Part shown: positions 52,654 to 62,303 of the stretch, piece by piece
Position numbering within the stretch: position 1 is the stretch's first letter
Layout: every line of letters starts with the position of its first letter
Source of the DNA: Macrophomina tecta
Lineage: Eukaryota; Ascomycota; Dothideomycetes; Botryosphaeriales; Botryosphaeriaceae
Reading direction: 5' to 3'
Length of the DNA: 64,000 nucleotides
Assembly: GCA_024180945.1 (NCBI GenBank)
Contig: JAKSGN010000002.1
Coordinates: forward strand, 3,348,001 to 3,412,000
Position numbers and translations under genes: made by a program
The notes under the pieces: model-generated
Told to the model about the DNA's origin: nothing
The model's database searches: none
The model's input: only the letters and a program-made list of their open reading frames with translations

Positions 52654-53578
52654 CTCCCGTTGCCCCTGCGGCCGTAGCCATGACCTGGCGCTGCGAACTG
52701 CCGCACGCGGTCTGCACAGGTGGTGGTTCAGGTTTCATTGAACCGTCTCGAGGCTGCATGCCGTGGTGGTTCAAGTCCCGGTGTCGCCCGTTTTCTGTCT
52801 GTGGATATTCGATACTGGGCGCGATGCAGTCGAGTCAAGGCTGCTCTCGCATCTCTCCGCGTCAAAGCCTGAATGGGAGGGTTCCCGCGGCAATGGCCTT
52901 CGGAGGGTTTAGTTCCTTAAGTCCCTGTTAAGAGTCTGCGTCTCACGGCTAATTAATTATAGTAGTATGCGCCTAGCATTGCATTTGGGACCAGCATCAC
53001 CACACAGGGCCACAGCCCGGTGGACTTGCAGCGGCGGACGTGTACATGCACAGGGTTTCGCTCACCCGACCATGAAACAAAACAGGTCAAATCGGGCCGA
53101 ACATTGATCCGATCCGTTGGCGCAAAGCGACCAGCCTCGCGCATCTGCCTCGCAGTCTTCTGCAACTTCATAATCACCATCGCTATCCATCTCGAATATT
53201 GCCATCTCGCCCTCTACAAGAAAGCCTTACTCTCTAAACCCTCATATCTTCTACGCCGCTCGCCCGCCTCGCCTCATCTCTCATCCCCTAATTCGGCCGG
53301 AGGTACTTACATGTGGCCCCTCCTCGAGCCAGGGCTGCTCGCGATGATAAAGCCCGGTGGGTGGTCGGGGTAGGTAGTGGCGCGCGGCAGGGATCTCACT
53401 TGTGTCAGATTACCGTGCTGACCGGCGGCGGGCTATTTTCTGCAAGCGAATAGAGTCGTCAGCAGGCCATGCTACGTGCACCCGGCTTTGCGTTGGGGGT
53501 CTGTAGGGGCTCACCGGAGCTGCCGTTGCTCGACGTCGGCGCTTTCAGGACAGTTCGCTAGCTAGGTCGCGCCGTATA
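52654..53578. other. intergenic, transposon-scarred
   Basis: One diverged copy of the GAGTCAAGGCT element lies at 52832. A GGTTCAAGTCC box near 52767 recalls a tRNA T-arm but no cloverleaf could be built. No gene seen. Confidence 0.4.
52832..52882 (+). promoter_or_regulatory. diverged copy of the shared upstream element
   Basis: GAGTCAAGGCTGCTC followed by AAAGCCTGAATGGG. Related to 53579 and 58546 but not directly before a recognised gene. Confidence 0.4.
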
Positions 53579-53626
53579 GAGTCAAGGCTGCTCGCAATTT
53601 CAACATTCGCAAAAGCCTGGGCGGGT
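53579..53626 (+). promoter_or_regulatory. shared upstream element, copy before the 53731 gene
   Basis: GAGTCAAGGCTGCTC, an 18-nt variable spacer and AAAAGCCTGGGCGGGT. Lies 105 bp before the ATG at 53731. The same 48-bp arrangement precedes the related gene at 58731. Confidence 0.55.
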
Positions 53627-53730
53627 GGGATGTCCGGCGCTGAGAATGTGCCGGGGGGCCCCAAATAACTTCACTGATAAGAATTCAATGCTGACCGTTT
53701 TTCGACCATAGCCCTAGTACCTTCGCATGC

Positions 53731-55237
53731 ATGTCTTCAACCGCCGCCGTATCCACCTCGCGATTTCTCGCCCACAACGCTCCCGCTCTGCTGCAATGGA
53801 CCTCAGTCGATGGACGCGATGAGTATCTTGGCTGCCAAGTCCCTACACAATCTTGCCGTGTCACCGCCCAGATACACTTCGATGCCACACAGCAGACTGC
53901 TCTGCTGCAGTTCGCCGTCCCGGTCGGGCTGAAGCACCAAGGCAAGCAGAAGAGCTCTCTGTATTTGCTTATCGATCCCGTTCAGATAGCTCGCATCGAG
54001 AAAAAATCAGTGGAAGGTGAAGAAGTCCGTGAGGGTACAAAAATATTCACTTCCAAAGTTGATTCATTGAACAAATCTGCCAATATCGTCGTGCTTCGGC
54101 TTGTTCTCAAGAAGCCTGCCGTTATTGCGGGCCCCGCCAGAACTACGAATCTCACCCCGAAAACCGGCACCGCTGGCCGGATTCTGGAGGCTTTAAGTTC
54201 TGTTTCCTTGGCTACTGATATTCTCCTCTACTTGCCGCGGAATTCGAATCTTAGCCGTCAAGCAGATGTGCTCTGTGAACAAGCCAGCAGTGGCAGTCTT
54301 CGGCCTAGTGCAGAGGGGCGCGCTTTGGGTATGCTCTATTGTGGCTCTGGTGGAATTGATGTCACTGCCCTTCTAGCTGGCCCGGGGCTAAGCAGAGGGG
54401 AAGCCGAAGTTGAAGGAGAGAAATATGACGACGATGAATCCATTGAAGCTCCGCCCTCATACGACCAGCTCCCTCCTCACAAACCACCTCTTCAATCAAA
54501 CGAAGGTGAGTTTATTGCGCCTTGTACCCTCCGTTCCGGCTCGCATTGGCCCACTCGTATCTAATAAGAACGTTGCAGGGTCAGTGCCCAGTCCGGATAC
54601 GACGCTGCCGCGGCCAACACGCAAGCGGAAACGACTGCCGCAAAGTCTGGGGCAGGATGTTACCGCACAGATCCCTTCTCTGTGGCAGGATCGGATTTCT
54701 GGGCTGGAGTTCGAGCTTGCTGTGCTTCGAGGCCAGGTGGCGACGCGCGAGGCCGCAGGCAGCCCGACCGAAGTCGCCTCTACAGAAGACCGACTCGACC
54801 GATTCGAGGACGATCTGCGCTCCATGCGATCAGACTTAGACCGTCTACAGACGCGCACACAAGCCGAGAACCTATCGCTCCGCAACCACGTCCAGGAGCA
54901 GCTCGCCGACGTAGCGCGTACAGCTGCCGCTGAAAACCGTTCTCTACGGCGGGAAGTAGATCGCCTAGAACGCCTGCTTCATGAGCAGTTGCAGGAGCAT
55001 CTAGAGGGCAGCGCGTTGAAGGCATACTTAGATGAGCGCATGGATGAGATAGCAGAATCGGCGGCTGTCACCACCCAGAATGAAGTTGGAGAGCAGGTCG
55101 AGGACCAATTATTTGAAGCCAAGCACGAACTCCGAGAGTGGGCAAAGGAAGAGCTTCGTGACTTGGTATCGAATGACCTTGAGGAGACTGTGGAGGAAGT
55201 CCTCGGGCGATCTCAGTTAACACTTAGCATCGGATGA
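53731..55237 (+). CDS. PPSY-motif protein with coiled-coil end, 2 exons
   Basis: Exons 53731-54505 and 54579-55237 (73-nt GTGAGT intron) give 477 residues. Residues 1-190 are beta-rich (VTAQIHFDATQQTALLQFAV, SLYLLIDPVQIARIEKKS) and parallel the N-terminus of the protein at 58731 in strand order and length. An acidic stretch (EGEKYDDDESIEAPPSYDQL) ends in a PPxY motif, the usual ligand of WW domains such as those of Rsp5/Nedd4 ubiquitin ligases. After the intron come a basic nuclear-type patch (RPTRKRKRLPQ) and a 190-residue coiled-coil (LDRFEDDLRSMRSDLDRLQT). Family unnamed; adaptor function is inferred. Confidence 0.75.
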
Positions 55238-55680
55238 GTAACCGGTGAATTTCCTTTCAGAAAATGCTCTCATCAATCTATTATTGTCTGGTGCAGCGGA
55301 GCAGCATATGAAAGATAAAGGGTCACTGTGAGAACTTTTGCGGCTGTGACCTGCGATTCCAAGACGATAACAATCTACTAATGGTAAGTCTTTACTATCC
55401 CCGCACATCCCCTGAAATGCTTTGCTTAATTACAATTTGGCTATTAGCACCTTAATTCATAGATTTACCGCGGTACAGTAGTAGGACAAAAGTCTGCGTA
55501 CTCGGCCGTTTTACCATACAAAACGTGCACGGATCCCGGTGGCGGAGCTGACCCACTAAATAACGATATTTACCCATACGACCATAGTAGAGAGATGGCT
55601 GGGATCCAATTGAAGCGTTGAAGCAGGTGCTCTACGCTACTAGCTGCCCAGTATAGACGCCGGACTTCTGACACTGACGA
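55238..55680. other. intergenic
   Basis: AT-rich; no gene seen. Confidence 0.35.
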
Positions 55681-55682
55681 GT

Positions 55683-56033
55683 TAAGGAATCGTATCAGGA
55701 GCATGGAAGGGAATGCAAGCTGGACGAGTACGAAGCTTGTATGGTCAGTAAAACGACTTCGATTGAGGCAAATCTAACGCTATGCAGGCAGGCGCTGGGA
55801 AAGCGCTAAGGCGGATCGAGGAGAAAGACGGCAAGCGATACTCGGCATTCGATGACATCCCGGAGGACTCGCTCTACTACGATGAAGCCTTTAACCTCTA
55901 CAGGACATCTGGGAAGTTGGCGAACAGTTTGCTGGCACGAACTTGGTGTATAGAGGACGGGTGTAGTAAAAACTATGGTGCAAGATGGTTCCTCCGGCAC
56001 TACATGCAAACGAGGACAAGCGCGAACATATAG
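55683..56033 (+). pseudogene. orphan coding fragment, 2 exons
   Basis: A protein-like stretch (SYQEHGRECKLDEYEACM) joins across a GTCAGT to ATGCAG intron (55744-55786) to AGAGKALRRIEEKDGKRYSA and FNLYRTSGKLANSLLARTW. A TGA stands directly before the first exon and no ATG lies in frame, so it is probably the tail of a broken gene. No family. Confidence 0.3.
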
Positions 56034-56079
56034 CATCATGCTACTCTCAGATACTCGTGCCGTTCCCAAACCACCTAGT

Positions 56080-57693
56080 CTATCCTTCAAGCTGTGCATC
56101 GTTCAGCCAGTCCTCAATTTTCTGCTTGAACCAGCGGTCTTCGTATCGCTGGGCGTGGACGCGGAAACCGACTCCTGTCAGTTTCTTCAGCTCCTGCAAT
56201 GGCTCGTAACACCACCAGCCGTCGTCCAGATCGTTACGGACTACGAGCTGGACCGACCTCAAGAAATTGCATTGTTTTCGAAGCTCCTTTATCCCTTCAA
56301 GCTGGCTGACGCGTGCAGTCCGACTCATCGAAAGGCAGAGGATGATGGTAAGCCGCCTGAGCTGTCTCCCGACACCAAGCCCTAGGAACTCCTCGATCCA
56401 CATGGCCTCGAGGACGATATTGTTCCGTTCGACGAGTAGTGAGAGTGATTCCTGTCGGACCTCGCGGTTGGTCCCGAACAACCCATACCCGTCTATCGGG
56501 AGCCGCGGGGAGTTCGGGTGGCGCACTGTGCGCAAAAATCTACCGTAGGACCACTGCACGTACTCCTCGTACACCACCAAGTGCTCATAGATTCTATTTC
56601 TCAGCTCCGCAGGTAGGTCAAGAAAGGTCTTCGCACTTGTTGTGATGGAGTAGTTGGTGTCGATCTTAAGGAATTTGCGGATTTCTGCGAGCGCGCATGT
56701 GTCCGCCCGTTTGTCCACTTTCCAGGTCCATGTCCTGCTTGGAAAGTGCGCGCGATTCTGCTCTCCGTGCATCACGTACGTTCCCAAATGGAGCGTTCTC
56801 AAGTACGCCTCCCCCTTTGTGCTGATAAGGATGTTCTCGGTGACGCTATAGGAGCTCCGCAACCCTAACCAGTCTGCATTGGCTTCATGGAGACCTTCGA
56901 TCGAGGACTGGATCTGGGAAGACCATATTTTCCTCTGCTGGACTGAGACGCGGTCTATGCTCACCTGCGCCAAGGTCGGGTTCGCTTTGCTGGGTTCAAT
57001 CCAGTCGTAGAGCACTCCTTGGACCAGTTCCCCAGCTCGGACGAGAGCCCTGACGAATGGGGCGCGGATCCGGAGAGCTTCTTCGGAGAAAGTTATCCTC
57101 TCCCATTCCTGCAGCATCCTGAAGAAGCTCATGTCACCGGGTCCCAGGAACCGTCCGTCGGGCACATAACAGCCGAAGCATTCGCCGTTCAACCTGACCT
57201 GGTAATGGAGGCATGAGATCTGCTCCAGCACCTCGACGGCATTCCAATTGTATGACGGGAGCCTCCAACTTCTGTACTCAAGCCCTCCGAAGAGATCCCT
57301 GGTGATCCTTTCCCCGCAGATCGGCCGTCCGAATGACAGTCTCCCGTTGCTCTTGTGGAACGGTATGGTCCAGGAATGGAGGAAGGACATCAAGCTCCTC
57401 TCGTCGCTGCAAAAATCTTCAATCGTGCGGCGTGCCCGACTTGCGAAGAACCTGGCAAGTTCCATGTGCACGTCATAGACGTAAGGGCCTGGGGGGACAT
57501 TTTCCAGGGTTGTGACAGCGGTAGGGAATAAGAACCCGCGGCAACGGATCTGGAAGACCCTCCCACCGCGTACGAACCCGACTAGAAGTTCGTCCGTCTC
57601 TCTGTAGTACTCGATGTCTGTAATCTCAAGTTGTTCGGGATATGTGAAAGCCCACCCCTTGTTGGGGTCTGCGATGAGATGGCCGCCAGGCAT
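56080..57693 (-). CDS. decayed protein-kinase-like domain fused to a 2EXR/F-box-like domain
   Basis: 537 residues, single exon, ATG at 57693. The N-terminal 150 residues are beta-rich. About 200-325 follows the layout of fungal kinase-like proteins (LVQGVLYDWIEPSKANPTLA, RKIWSSQIQSSIEGLHEANA, ENILISTKGEAYLRTLHLG), but the catalytic Asp (expected WGD.K or HRD) and the DFG are absent. Residues about 365-450 are the LDLPAELRNRIYEHLV motif with PRLPIDGYGLFGTNREVRQE, typical of fungal 2EXR/F-box-like proteins that recruit substrates. It is therefore a pseudokinase-F-box fusion. It sits between two PPSY genes, and a 46-bp palindrome is 125 bp upstream. Confidence 0.7.
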   Translation of the reverse strand: MPGGHLIADPNKGWAFTYPEQLEITDIEYYRETDELLVGFVRGGRVFQIRCRGFLFPTAVTTLENVPPGPYVYDVHMELARFFASRARRTIEDFCSDERSLMSFLHSWTIPFHKSNGRLSFGRPICGERITRDLFGGLEYRSWRLPSYNWNAVEVLEQISCLHYQVRLNGECFGCYVPDGRFLGPGDMSFFRMLQEWERITFSEEALRIRAPFVRALVRAGELVQGVLYDWIEPSKANPTLAQVSIDRVSVQQRKIWSSQIQSSIEGLHEANADWLGLRSSYSVTENILISTKGEAYLRTLHLGTYVMHGEQNRAHFPSRTWTWKVDKRADTCALAEIRKFLKIDTNYSITTSAKTFLDLPAELRNRIYEHLVVYEEYVQWSYGRFLRTVRHPNSPRLPIDGYGLFGTNREVRQESLSLLVERNNIVLEAMWIEEFLGLGVGRQLRRLTIILCLSMSRTARVSQLEGIKELRKQCNFLRSVQLVVRNDLDDGWWCYEPLQELKKLTGVGFRVHAQRYEDRWFKQKIEDWLNDAQLEG

Positions 57694-58545
57694 AGTCTTG
57701 AGGACCGAAAGATAGAACGCTGGGATGATTAATTGTCAGACTCTGATCGTATGGATATCCCAAAATTAATAAATACTCCAAAAGCGGCAGCATCGGTCTG
57801 TTGAGAGATGACGCAGATCACCAGACAGGGATAGATGATCGATCATCTATCCCTGTCTGGTGAGTTGGAGGAGCCCAGCCGCAGCTGCAAAGCAGTGGGC
57901 GGCTCGTTAACGGAAGCGCCGAAAGCCCGGCTCTAAGCCGGGGTCGGACGCGCTATCTCCCTCCGGACGCGAGATGCCCTGTGCTCACAGGCGGCAACAG
58001 TACCACCAATAAAACGAGGCGCGGCAGCGAGGCCCCCGCTCCGGGACACGTTGTCCATTAGCGGAGTCCCCGCTTAGGCTTGCACTCGGTTGCGGCCGCC
58101 GTCATCCGACGCTTCGACGGGGTCGGGGCGTGCCGCCAGCGAACATTTAAGCTGGTCGCTCTTCCGCTCTCTTCGAAGCATCCTCCACGCGCACACCACA
58201 CGACCCGTTTCTTGTCGCGTTCATTTGTACGTATGTTCTCCTGTTTTATATTGACACGTTCATATACCTCTCCTTAGTGAGCTTTCCTCAATCTTCAAAT
58301 TTTCTTCCTCCAGTCGCCATGAGGCCGGCTTGATCTCGCACCATTGTCCTCCCGTTGCAGAACCGTTGAGGGCGTTACCGTGGCTTCGCCGCTGTCCCCT
58401 TCGCTGCGGGCAGTCGCATTCCATGCTATAGTCCTCTCGTTCACTTCGCCGAGGGCAAGAGTCGGATGCGCGAACCATCTGTCGAAGATGGTCGTGTTTT
58501 GACTGTGTGCGAGGTCGGCTGACCTTCTGACGAGATAGAATGAAC
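57694..58545. other. intergenic with palindrome and shared element
   Basis: No convincing gene; a minus frame at 58295-58552 is open but has no domain. Regulatory-looking repeats are listed separately. Confidence 0.35.
57818..57863. repeat. perfect 46-bp palindrome without spacer
   Basis: 57818-57840 is the exact inverse complement of 57841-57863: TCACCAGACAGGGATAG, then ATGATC and its mirror. The central 16 bp equal the palindrome at 35038-35053. It lies 125 bp upstream of the 57693 start. Confidence 0.9.
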
Positions 58546-58593
58546 GAGTCAAGGCTACTCTCTTGTATCAAACTCGTAAAAGCCTGGGCGGGT
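58546..58593 (+). promoter_or_regulatory. shared upstream element, copy before the 58731 gene
   Basis: GAGTCAAGGCTACTC, spacer, AAAAGCCTGGGCGGGT. Lies 138 bp before the ATG at 58731 and matches 53579-53626 outside the spacer with about one difference. Confidence 0.55.
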
Positions 58594-58730
58594 CGGGATT
58601 TCCGCACTCTTCGGAGCGTGGGGGATTTCTTTATCTATAGTAATGCAATTAATTTGTTAATTCGGCATCTCGTCAGATATCGTGGTTTCCCTTTTAAACT
58701 CCGTCTATTGCCGATTATCACGAGCCGGCG

Positions 58731-60359
58731 ATGAACTCGCAGTTAGAGACTGGCCGCACACATCGTGTCTTTGTCAGGTGGCACGATGAACACGCGCCTC
58801 AATCTCTGGGGCGGCTCTCCGACTCTCCACCTGATATGGGAAGTTTGATCCTTGACTTTCGCTATGACAGAGCCGAAAACACTCTTTTAATTGCCTTCGA
58901 GCTCCAATTCAAGATCAACGCCGCGTCCAAGGGAGTGAGGAACCTGTACTTGGCTATCCCCGTGAAGCATCTGGAAGTCACAGTTGTGAGCCCTCTCGAC
59001 GTAATCGAGAACCCGACTGAGGCTCGCGAGTTTCAGAAGGCGGGTATGAACAGCTCTACAAAGGTAGTTCGTCTAATGCTTTCGCTGAAAGAGTTGGGCT
59101 ATGTCACGATGCCTCTACAAGGATTCAACAAGCAGATGTCTACAAAAAGTAAAGGACTCCTGCTAAGCCTTAGGTCGCTTTCCCGTGCGATGGGGTTCGA
59201 GGTATACCTTCCTTATATCGATGCAGAGCTAGTGAAAGTACTGCAAGAGTGTTCCGAAGGTTTACGCACCGGGAGGCTTGAAATGCCGGCCATTGACTAT
59301 GATAAGTCATACCGTGGACGTACTTGGGGAAAGAATCAATGGAGCATCTATCATCTCAAAGCGGACGAGACGTTGGCAATAGCGTGGAATCCACTCGTCG
59401 ACGATTGTCCGCCTTCCTACGAAGAAGCTGTTGGCTCCCTCCCATCGGCAAGCGGTAAAGCCCTCGAGCCGACAGCAGAGCTGCGGAGCACCAACTTGGC
59501 GCCCGGGAGCAGCACGACGATCCCAAAGGAGCGCGCACATGTACCTACTAGTCTATCGATGCTGCTCCCGCCTTCTGATCTGCCAGACCAACGTCCTAAT
59601 CGCCCGTCCGCCGCAGTGGAGGAACAGCATGGTAATCGCAAGCGCAAAGCCGAACAGCGTCCCGGTAACCACCATCACGGCCGACAGGCCGAGCAGCAGG
59701 ATGCTGCCAATCCTAAGAAACAGAAGATGGGAGAAGCGTTTTTACAGGAGTCTGGGGGGTCAAGCCCGCCGCGAAGCCCCCTGGATTCCCGGTCTGCTTC
59801 AATTTCACAAAGCTCGGTCATCGACGGAGGGCCTAATCGCAGGTTCTTCGACGACATTCAATACCGTTACTTCAGCGATGCTGTCGCCTGGTTAAAGGCT
59901 GCCTGGTATGTCCAGCCAGATGCGCACGAGGCCTTCCTTCCGGAGTTGGGAATGCTTGCACAGGCCGCACGCGAACGTGACATTGGACGTTATGACCACG
60001 TCAGAGTCAATTGCACGTACATGCTGTGTCATCGCGAACGGAATTCTGGGTCGTCAGGGCCTTTCTCGAGCGAATTCGCTGTCGACGACCAAGCCCGATA
60101 CGTCTTCAACTTCGTGTATCGGAAAATTGGGCTTGGGCGTGATCTTCTGATCCTAGACGAGCTTATTGCTCTGGGTGACGTCGCACGTACTTGGAAAGAG
60201 GTAGACGGATTAGGCCGGAGTGATGAATGGCAGCGGTTAAAGCTCATGTTTCTCACGCAAATGGCCGTTTGCATCCTGGTCGCTCTCTACAGGGACGACC
60301 GTGACTGGTTTATGCCAGCCACGATAGAGGCAGAACCACTGGAACATTCAACGCCTTAA
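58731..60359 (+). CDS. PPSY-motif protein, paralogue of the 53731 gene
   Basis: 542 residues, single exon. Residues 35-190 are beta-rich with the same order as the 53731 product (LILDFRYDRAENTLLIAFEL, LYLAIPVKHLEVTVVSPLD, KVVRLMLSLKELG). A PPSYEEA motif near residue 228 is the PPxY site. Then comes a Ser/Pro linker with two basic patches (GNRKRKAEQR, NPKKQKMGE) and a helical C-terminal domain (FDDIQYRYFSDAVAWLKAAW, LLILDELIALGDVARTWKEV) that replaces the coiled-coil of its relative. The upstream element is shared, so the pair probably arose by duplication with C-terminal swapping. Function unknown; WW-domain binding inferred. Confidence 0.72.
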   Translation: MNSQLETGRTHRVFVRWHDEHAPQSLGRLSDSPPDMGSLILDFRYDRAENTLLIAFELQFKINAASKGVRNLYLAIPVKHLEVTVVSPLDVIENPTEAREFQKAGMNSSTKVVRLMLSLKELGYVTMPLQGFNKQMSTKSKGLLLSLRSLSRAMGFEVYLPYIDAELVKVLQECSEGLRTGRLEMPAIDYDKSYRGRTWGKNQWSIYHLKADETLAIAWNPLVDDCPPSYEEAVGSLPSASGKALEPTAELRSTNLAPGSSTTIPKERAHVPTSLSMLLPPSDLPDQRPNRPSAAVEEQHGNRKRKAEQRPGNHHHGRQAEQQDAANPKKQKMGEAFLQESGGSSPPRSPLDSRSASISQSSVIDGGPNRRFFDDIQYRYFSDAVAWLKAAWYVQPDAHEAFLPELGMLAQAARERDIGRYDHVRVNCTYMLCHRERNSGSSGPFSSEFAVDDQARYVFNFVYRKIGLGRDLLILDELIALGDVARTWKEVDGLGRSDEWQRLKLMFLTQMAVCILVALYRDDRDWFMPATIEAEPLEHSTP

Positions 60360-60619
60360 TGATCGAGTCCGAGTTTGACGACATGCTTTGAATGTTCGGC
60401 GGGACCATACAGTTAAGCGGAGAGATAGCGAATTGTTTTGGGCCAGGATGGCTCTATAGCATCGGCCTACTCTATTGTGTTTACGTTCTCTACTTCTACA
60501 AGCGTGTACTACTGAAAATAGAGTACTCCAACAACGGCTCTCCTAGACAGACTCCGAGTGTAAGACAGAGACGGTGATCGAATGTAACAGGAGTCCCGCG
60601 GTTCCCGCTCTTGAGCTCG

Positions 60620-61081
60620 CTAGCACGCGTAAGGGAAGTCTTCATTAGGTGAAAGTGATAATCCATGAGATATTGCCTCGTAAATCCGAAAGTCATCATC
60701 CTCGACCTCTGTCGTGGCCTCAGAAATGGCAGCAGAAAGCGGCTCAGACATGATATCTTCATCGCGCAGATCGGTGCTGACGTTGAGGTTGGTGTTGGCG
60801 CCGTTACTGGTGTTGGCGTTGGATTCGGTGTTGGGAGAGTACGGCGGAGGGACTCCCAGAGAAGAGAGGTTATAGAAGATGGGGTAGTAGACTGTCTGCG
60901 TCTCACGTGGCCCTGCCAGATCAACGTAAGAGTCCTCCGAGCGCCAGTTGCAGAAGCGATCACGGAACCGCGACAGGCGGTCCCGCCACTTTTCGAGGAA
61001 CAGCGATTGACGGTGCTGCCCTCCCCGGAGCGCCCACACACCGGTACCGTCCTGGATTTGGAACAGAACGAAGAGGCACAT
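60620..61081 (-). CDS. small PPPY-containing protein
   Basis: 153 residues from the ATG at 61081. The start MCLFVLFQI is weakly hydrophobic but too short to be a sure signal. A basic helix follows (LEKWRDRLSRFRDRFCNWR). The middle contains SLGVPPPYSPNTES, a third PPxY-type motif within 7 kb, then an Asn/Thr-rich repeat (SNANTSNGANTNLN) and an acidic end. A TTAAAAGA box lies about 60 bp upstream. No family; coding support is moderate. Confidence 0.45.
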   Translation of the reverse strand: MCLFVLFQIQDGTGVWALRGGQHRQSLFLEKWRDRLSRFRDRFCNWRSEDSYVDLAGPRETQTVYYPIFYNLSSLGVPPPYSPNTESNANTSNGANTNLNVSTDLRDEDIMSEPLSAAISEATTEVEDDDFRIYEAISHGLSLSPNEDFPYAC

Positions 61082-62303
61082 TGCTGCGGGATGACCGAGA
61101 GGCCGACGACCCGTGCGCTTCTCGTACTTCTTTTAAGGCAGTTCTACTGTGCCTACCTTAGAACTAAAATAGAGGAAGACGACGAGCGCTTTCCCAGGCG
61201 GGTCTTAGGGTTGGCAGCCTGGGGGTATCCTGATATAAGGCAAATAGCTACCTGTTGTAAGAAGCGGAATTAAATGCTGCCTGCCGTCATTACGACAGTT
61301 TACTATCTGGTCGCGTTAAACAGTGTACTGGGTGTAAGGATAGATAGCAATTAACAGAGTGCCATGAATTAGGCGGCCAATTGCAAGAAGGCGGATTGCC
61401 GTCCTGCTTGCGCTGAACGCTGGAAGGCCGCAAAAAAAAAAAAAAAAAAAACCTACAGCGACACATCACAGTCACCTGCAAACTAGTCTGTATCGAATCC
61501 GCCATTTACATTGCCTGTCTGCTTCCAAGCCGGCTGCTGGGCAGCTGCAACGGCTGGTCAGCGCTTCGCCGCGGTGGGGCACATGCGCGGCGTATCGCTG
61601 TTGTGGAGTAACGCAGGTGCGCTTCCACGTGGCGTATCGCCGGGTGGGGCGCGTGCCAGTTACTTTTTATAGTCTCCGCGGCTCGCAGTGCCTTCATCCT
61701 AGTTATCCTTCTAAATTTGGCCGGACGTCTCATAGAATCATAGCTACCCCATGGCTTACTGCACGCTAGATAATCGGATCTCGTTCTTCAACTGTCTTCA
61801 GCCGAATACGGCCCCGGTCCGTAAAAGCAGCCTTGCCGGCGTTTTTGGTGTCGAGCGAACTCCCCGCGGGCTACTTGGACTATAAGCGTGTGAATGATGC
61901 TATGCTGCGGGCGGTTCATACGAGTATTGTATACGCTACACTCACGGTGTGGTGGATCTTTTTCAAGTTGGATCTTATTTAGTTGCATACCTCTGGTTAT
62001 TAAATAGTTAGATAGGATAGACCAAAGCGCTTCTCCCGACGAGGCTATAAGGTGACGACAAAGCTGATCAAATTCTGCTCGTGATATTGTTTCATGGGCA
62101 GGGTCGACGTCTATAGCAAGGATGAGCCTTGATTCTAATCAGTTCCCATGGCCGCTGCTGCTGGTTTCTTGGTGCATAGCTGGCCTTAGGGTTTCCTATC
62201 CCTCCAATGCATGACAATGACTGCGAACAAGATAATCCCTAGTGTTGGAATAACATATCTTCTCTGTAAGTCAGCCACTACAATGAGCATTGAATTGCCA
62301 AGC
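61082..62303. other. about 1.2 kb without a supported gene
   Basis: Contains a 20-A homopolymer at 61432-61451 and otherwise unsupported short frames. The A tract could be the end of a retroposed copy but no partner sequence is recognised. Confidence 0.45.

Noticed and set aside
52727..52790. Possible tRNA (GGTTCAAGTCC box)
   Set aside because: No matching acceptor, D or anticodon arms could be paired.
58260..58607. Minus-strand 115- and 85-residue frames
   Set aside because: They overlap the shared upstream element and promoter of the 58731 gene and show no domain.
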